Below, piece after piece: positions 63,742-64,000 of a stretch of DNA of 64,000 nt (position 1 is the first letter of the stretch; each line of letters opens with the position of its first letter). The translations under genes and the position numbers were made by a program. Under the pieces are notes generated by a model, which saw only the letters and a program-made list of their open reading frames with translations, was not told the DNA's origin and made no database searches. The DNA is from Rhizobium aethiopicum (GTDB lineage: Bacteria > Pseudomonadota > Alphaproteobacteria > Rhizobiales > Rhizobiaceae): NCBI RefSeq assembly GCF_900094625.1, contig NZ_FMAJ01000002.1:124001-188000 (forward strand), in the 5' to 3' direction.

Positions 63742-64000
63742 CTAACCGCCCCGAGTTTGGCGCCAGGAGGTGAATTCCCCGATGGTTTTTGATGCGATCT
63801 GCTGCATCACTGAAGCCGGAACCCCCGTCCAGGGATCGGCTGCGGCCGTCGGTACGCTTTCCTGCCCCTGGATGCGGTGCATGCGGGCGCCGCCGCTGTC
63901 GAGAACATCCCAGACATAGACCACGGTTACCTTGCCGTCGTCGCTGAAGGCAGAGAGATAACCCTTGAGGATGTAATCGCTGCTCGTGTCGTTCGAGCTC
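63742..64000 (-). CDS. Unknown protein, C-terminal part (cut by window edge)
   Basis: The frame is open to the right edge, so only the last 85 or so codons are seen. It reads ...SSDYILKGYLSAFSDDGKVTVVYVWDVLDSGG, then HRIQGQE and a C-terminal SVMQQIASKTIGEFTSWRQ. This looks like the end of an exported protein or lipoprotein family of rhizobia; no function is proposed. Confidence 0.6.
   Translation of the reverse strand, partial: SSNDTSSDYILKGYLSAFSDDGKVTVVYVWDVLDSGGARMHRIQGQESVPTAAADPWTGVPASVMQQIASKTIGEFTSWRQTRGG

Noticed and set aside
1..64000. tRNA, rRNA, CRISPR or prophage
   Set aside because: No T-loop-like GTTCGA context within a cloverleaf, no regularly spaced repeats, and no phage structural or integrase genes were found on reading the window; a tRNA scan was not run.

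Overview
The window looks like a stretch of Rhizobium (R. etli / R. leguminosarum group) chromosome. The base composition is high in G+C. Several arrangements are typical of Rhizobiales: a fused trpE(G) preceded by a three-Trp-codon leader and next to a shmR-type haem receptor gene, a ClpS2-type adaptor, a moxR-DUF58-DUF4159 cluster, the petABC operon, and the pth/GNAT and rplY/prs neighbourhoods. There are no rRNA or tRNA genes, CRISPR arrays, phage genes or intact insertion sequences. The content is core chromosome with a few lineage-specific genes.

Region by region. 0-9.4 kb: the end of thymidine kinase, an unknown protein plus a DUF2333 protein, a LuxR-type regulator divergent from a secreted tandem ClpP-fold protein, a UPF0114 membrane protein, formate-tetrahydrofolate ligase and an extensin-like secreted protein. 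9.4-22 kb: the haem receptor behind a candidate RirA site, the trpL attenuator and trpE(G), a DUF2161 protein, a CDF metal exporter, queF, a DUF2076 protein, a divergent ClpP paralogue, a BenE-type transporter, and a leu leader peptide followed by leuA. 22-28 kb: a rhizobial palindromic repeat pair, an ECF sigma/anti-sigma pair, a TPR protein, a metallophosphoesterase, Nudix, YqjG-type reductase and two acetyltransferases. 28-38 kb: a four-gene MoxR/DUF58/large-membrane-protein operon on the minus strand, divergent from a DUF1285-Nudix-CCA enzyme operon. 38-47.6 kb: hemF, a Na/Pi cotransporter, trmL and two paralogous ABC exporters flanking a small ribbon-helix-helix protein. 47.6-64 kb: petABC (cytochrome bc1), apt, two MaoC-like genes, ychF, clpS, pth, a periplasmic binding protein paired with a GGDEF-EAL protein, rplY, a large secreted unknown protein, prs and a gene fragment at the right edge.

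The most notable signals are regulatory. Two amino-acid leader peptides (trpL and a leu leader) each have promoter-like boxes placed so that transcription would start at or next to the ATG, which suggests two leaderless attenuators. Other points of interest are the tandem ClpP-like exported protein whose second copy has lost the catalytic His and which sits opposite a LuxR solo; the binding-protein/GGDEF-EAL pair with no transporter; a ClpP paralogue with a changed N-terminus; an apparent one-base frameshift in a G5 tract at the start of an acetyltransferase gene; and a 21-codon ORF with a strong ribosome binding site. Start codons were chosen by Shine-Dalgarno spacing, signal peptides and recalled family starts. 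No database search was run, so all assignments come from motif recognition.
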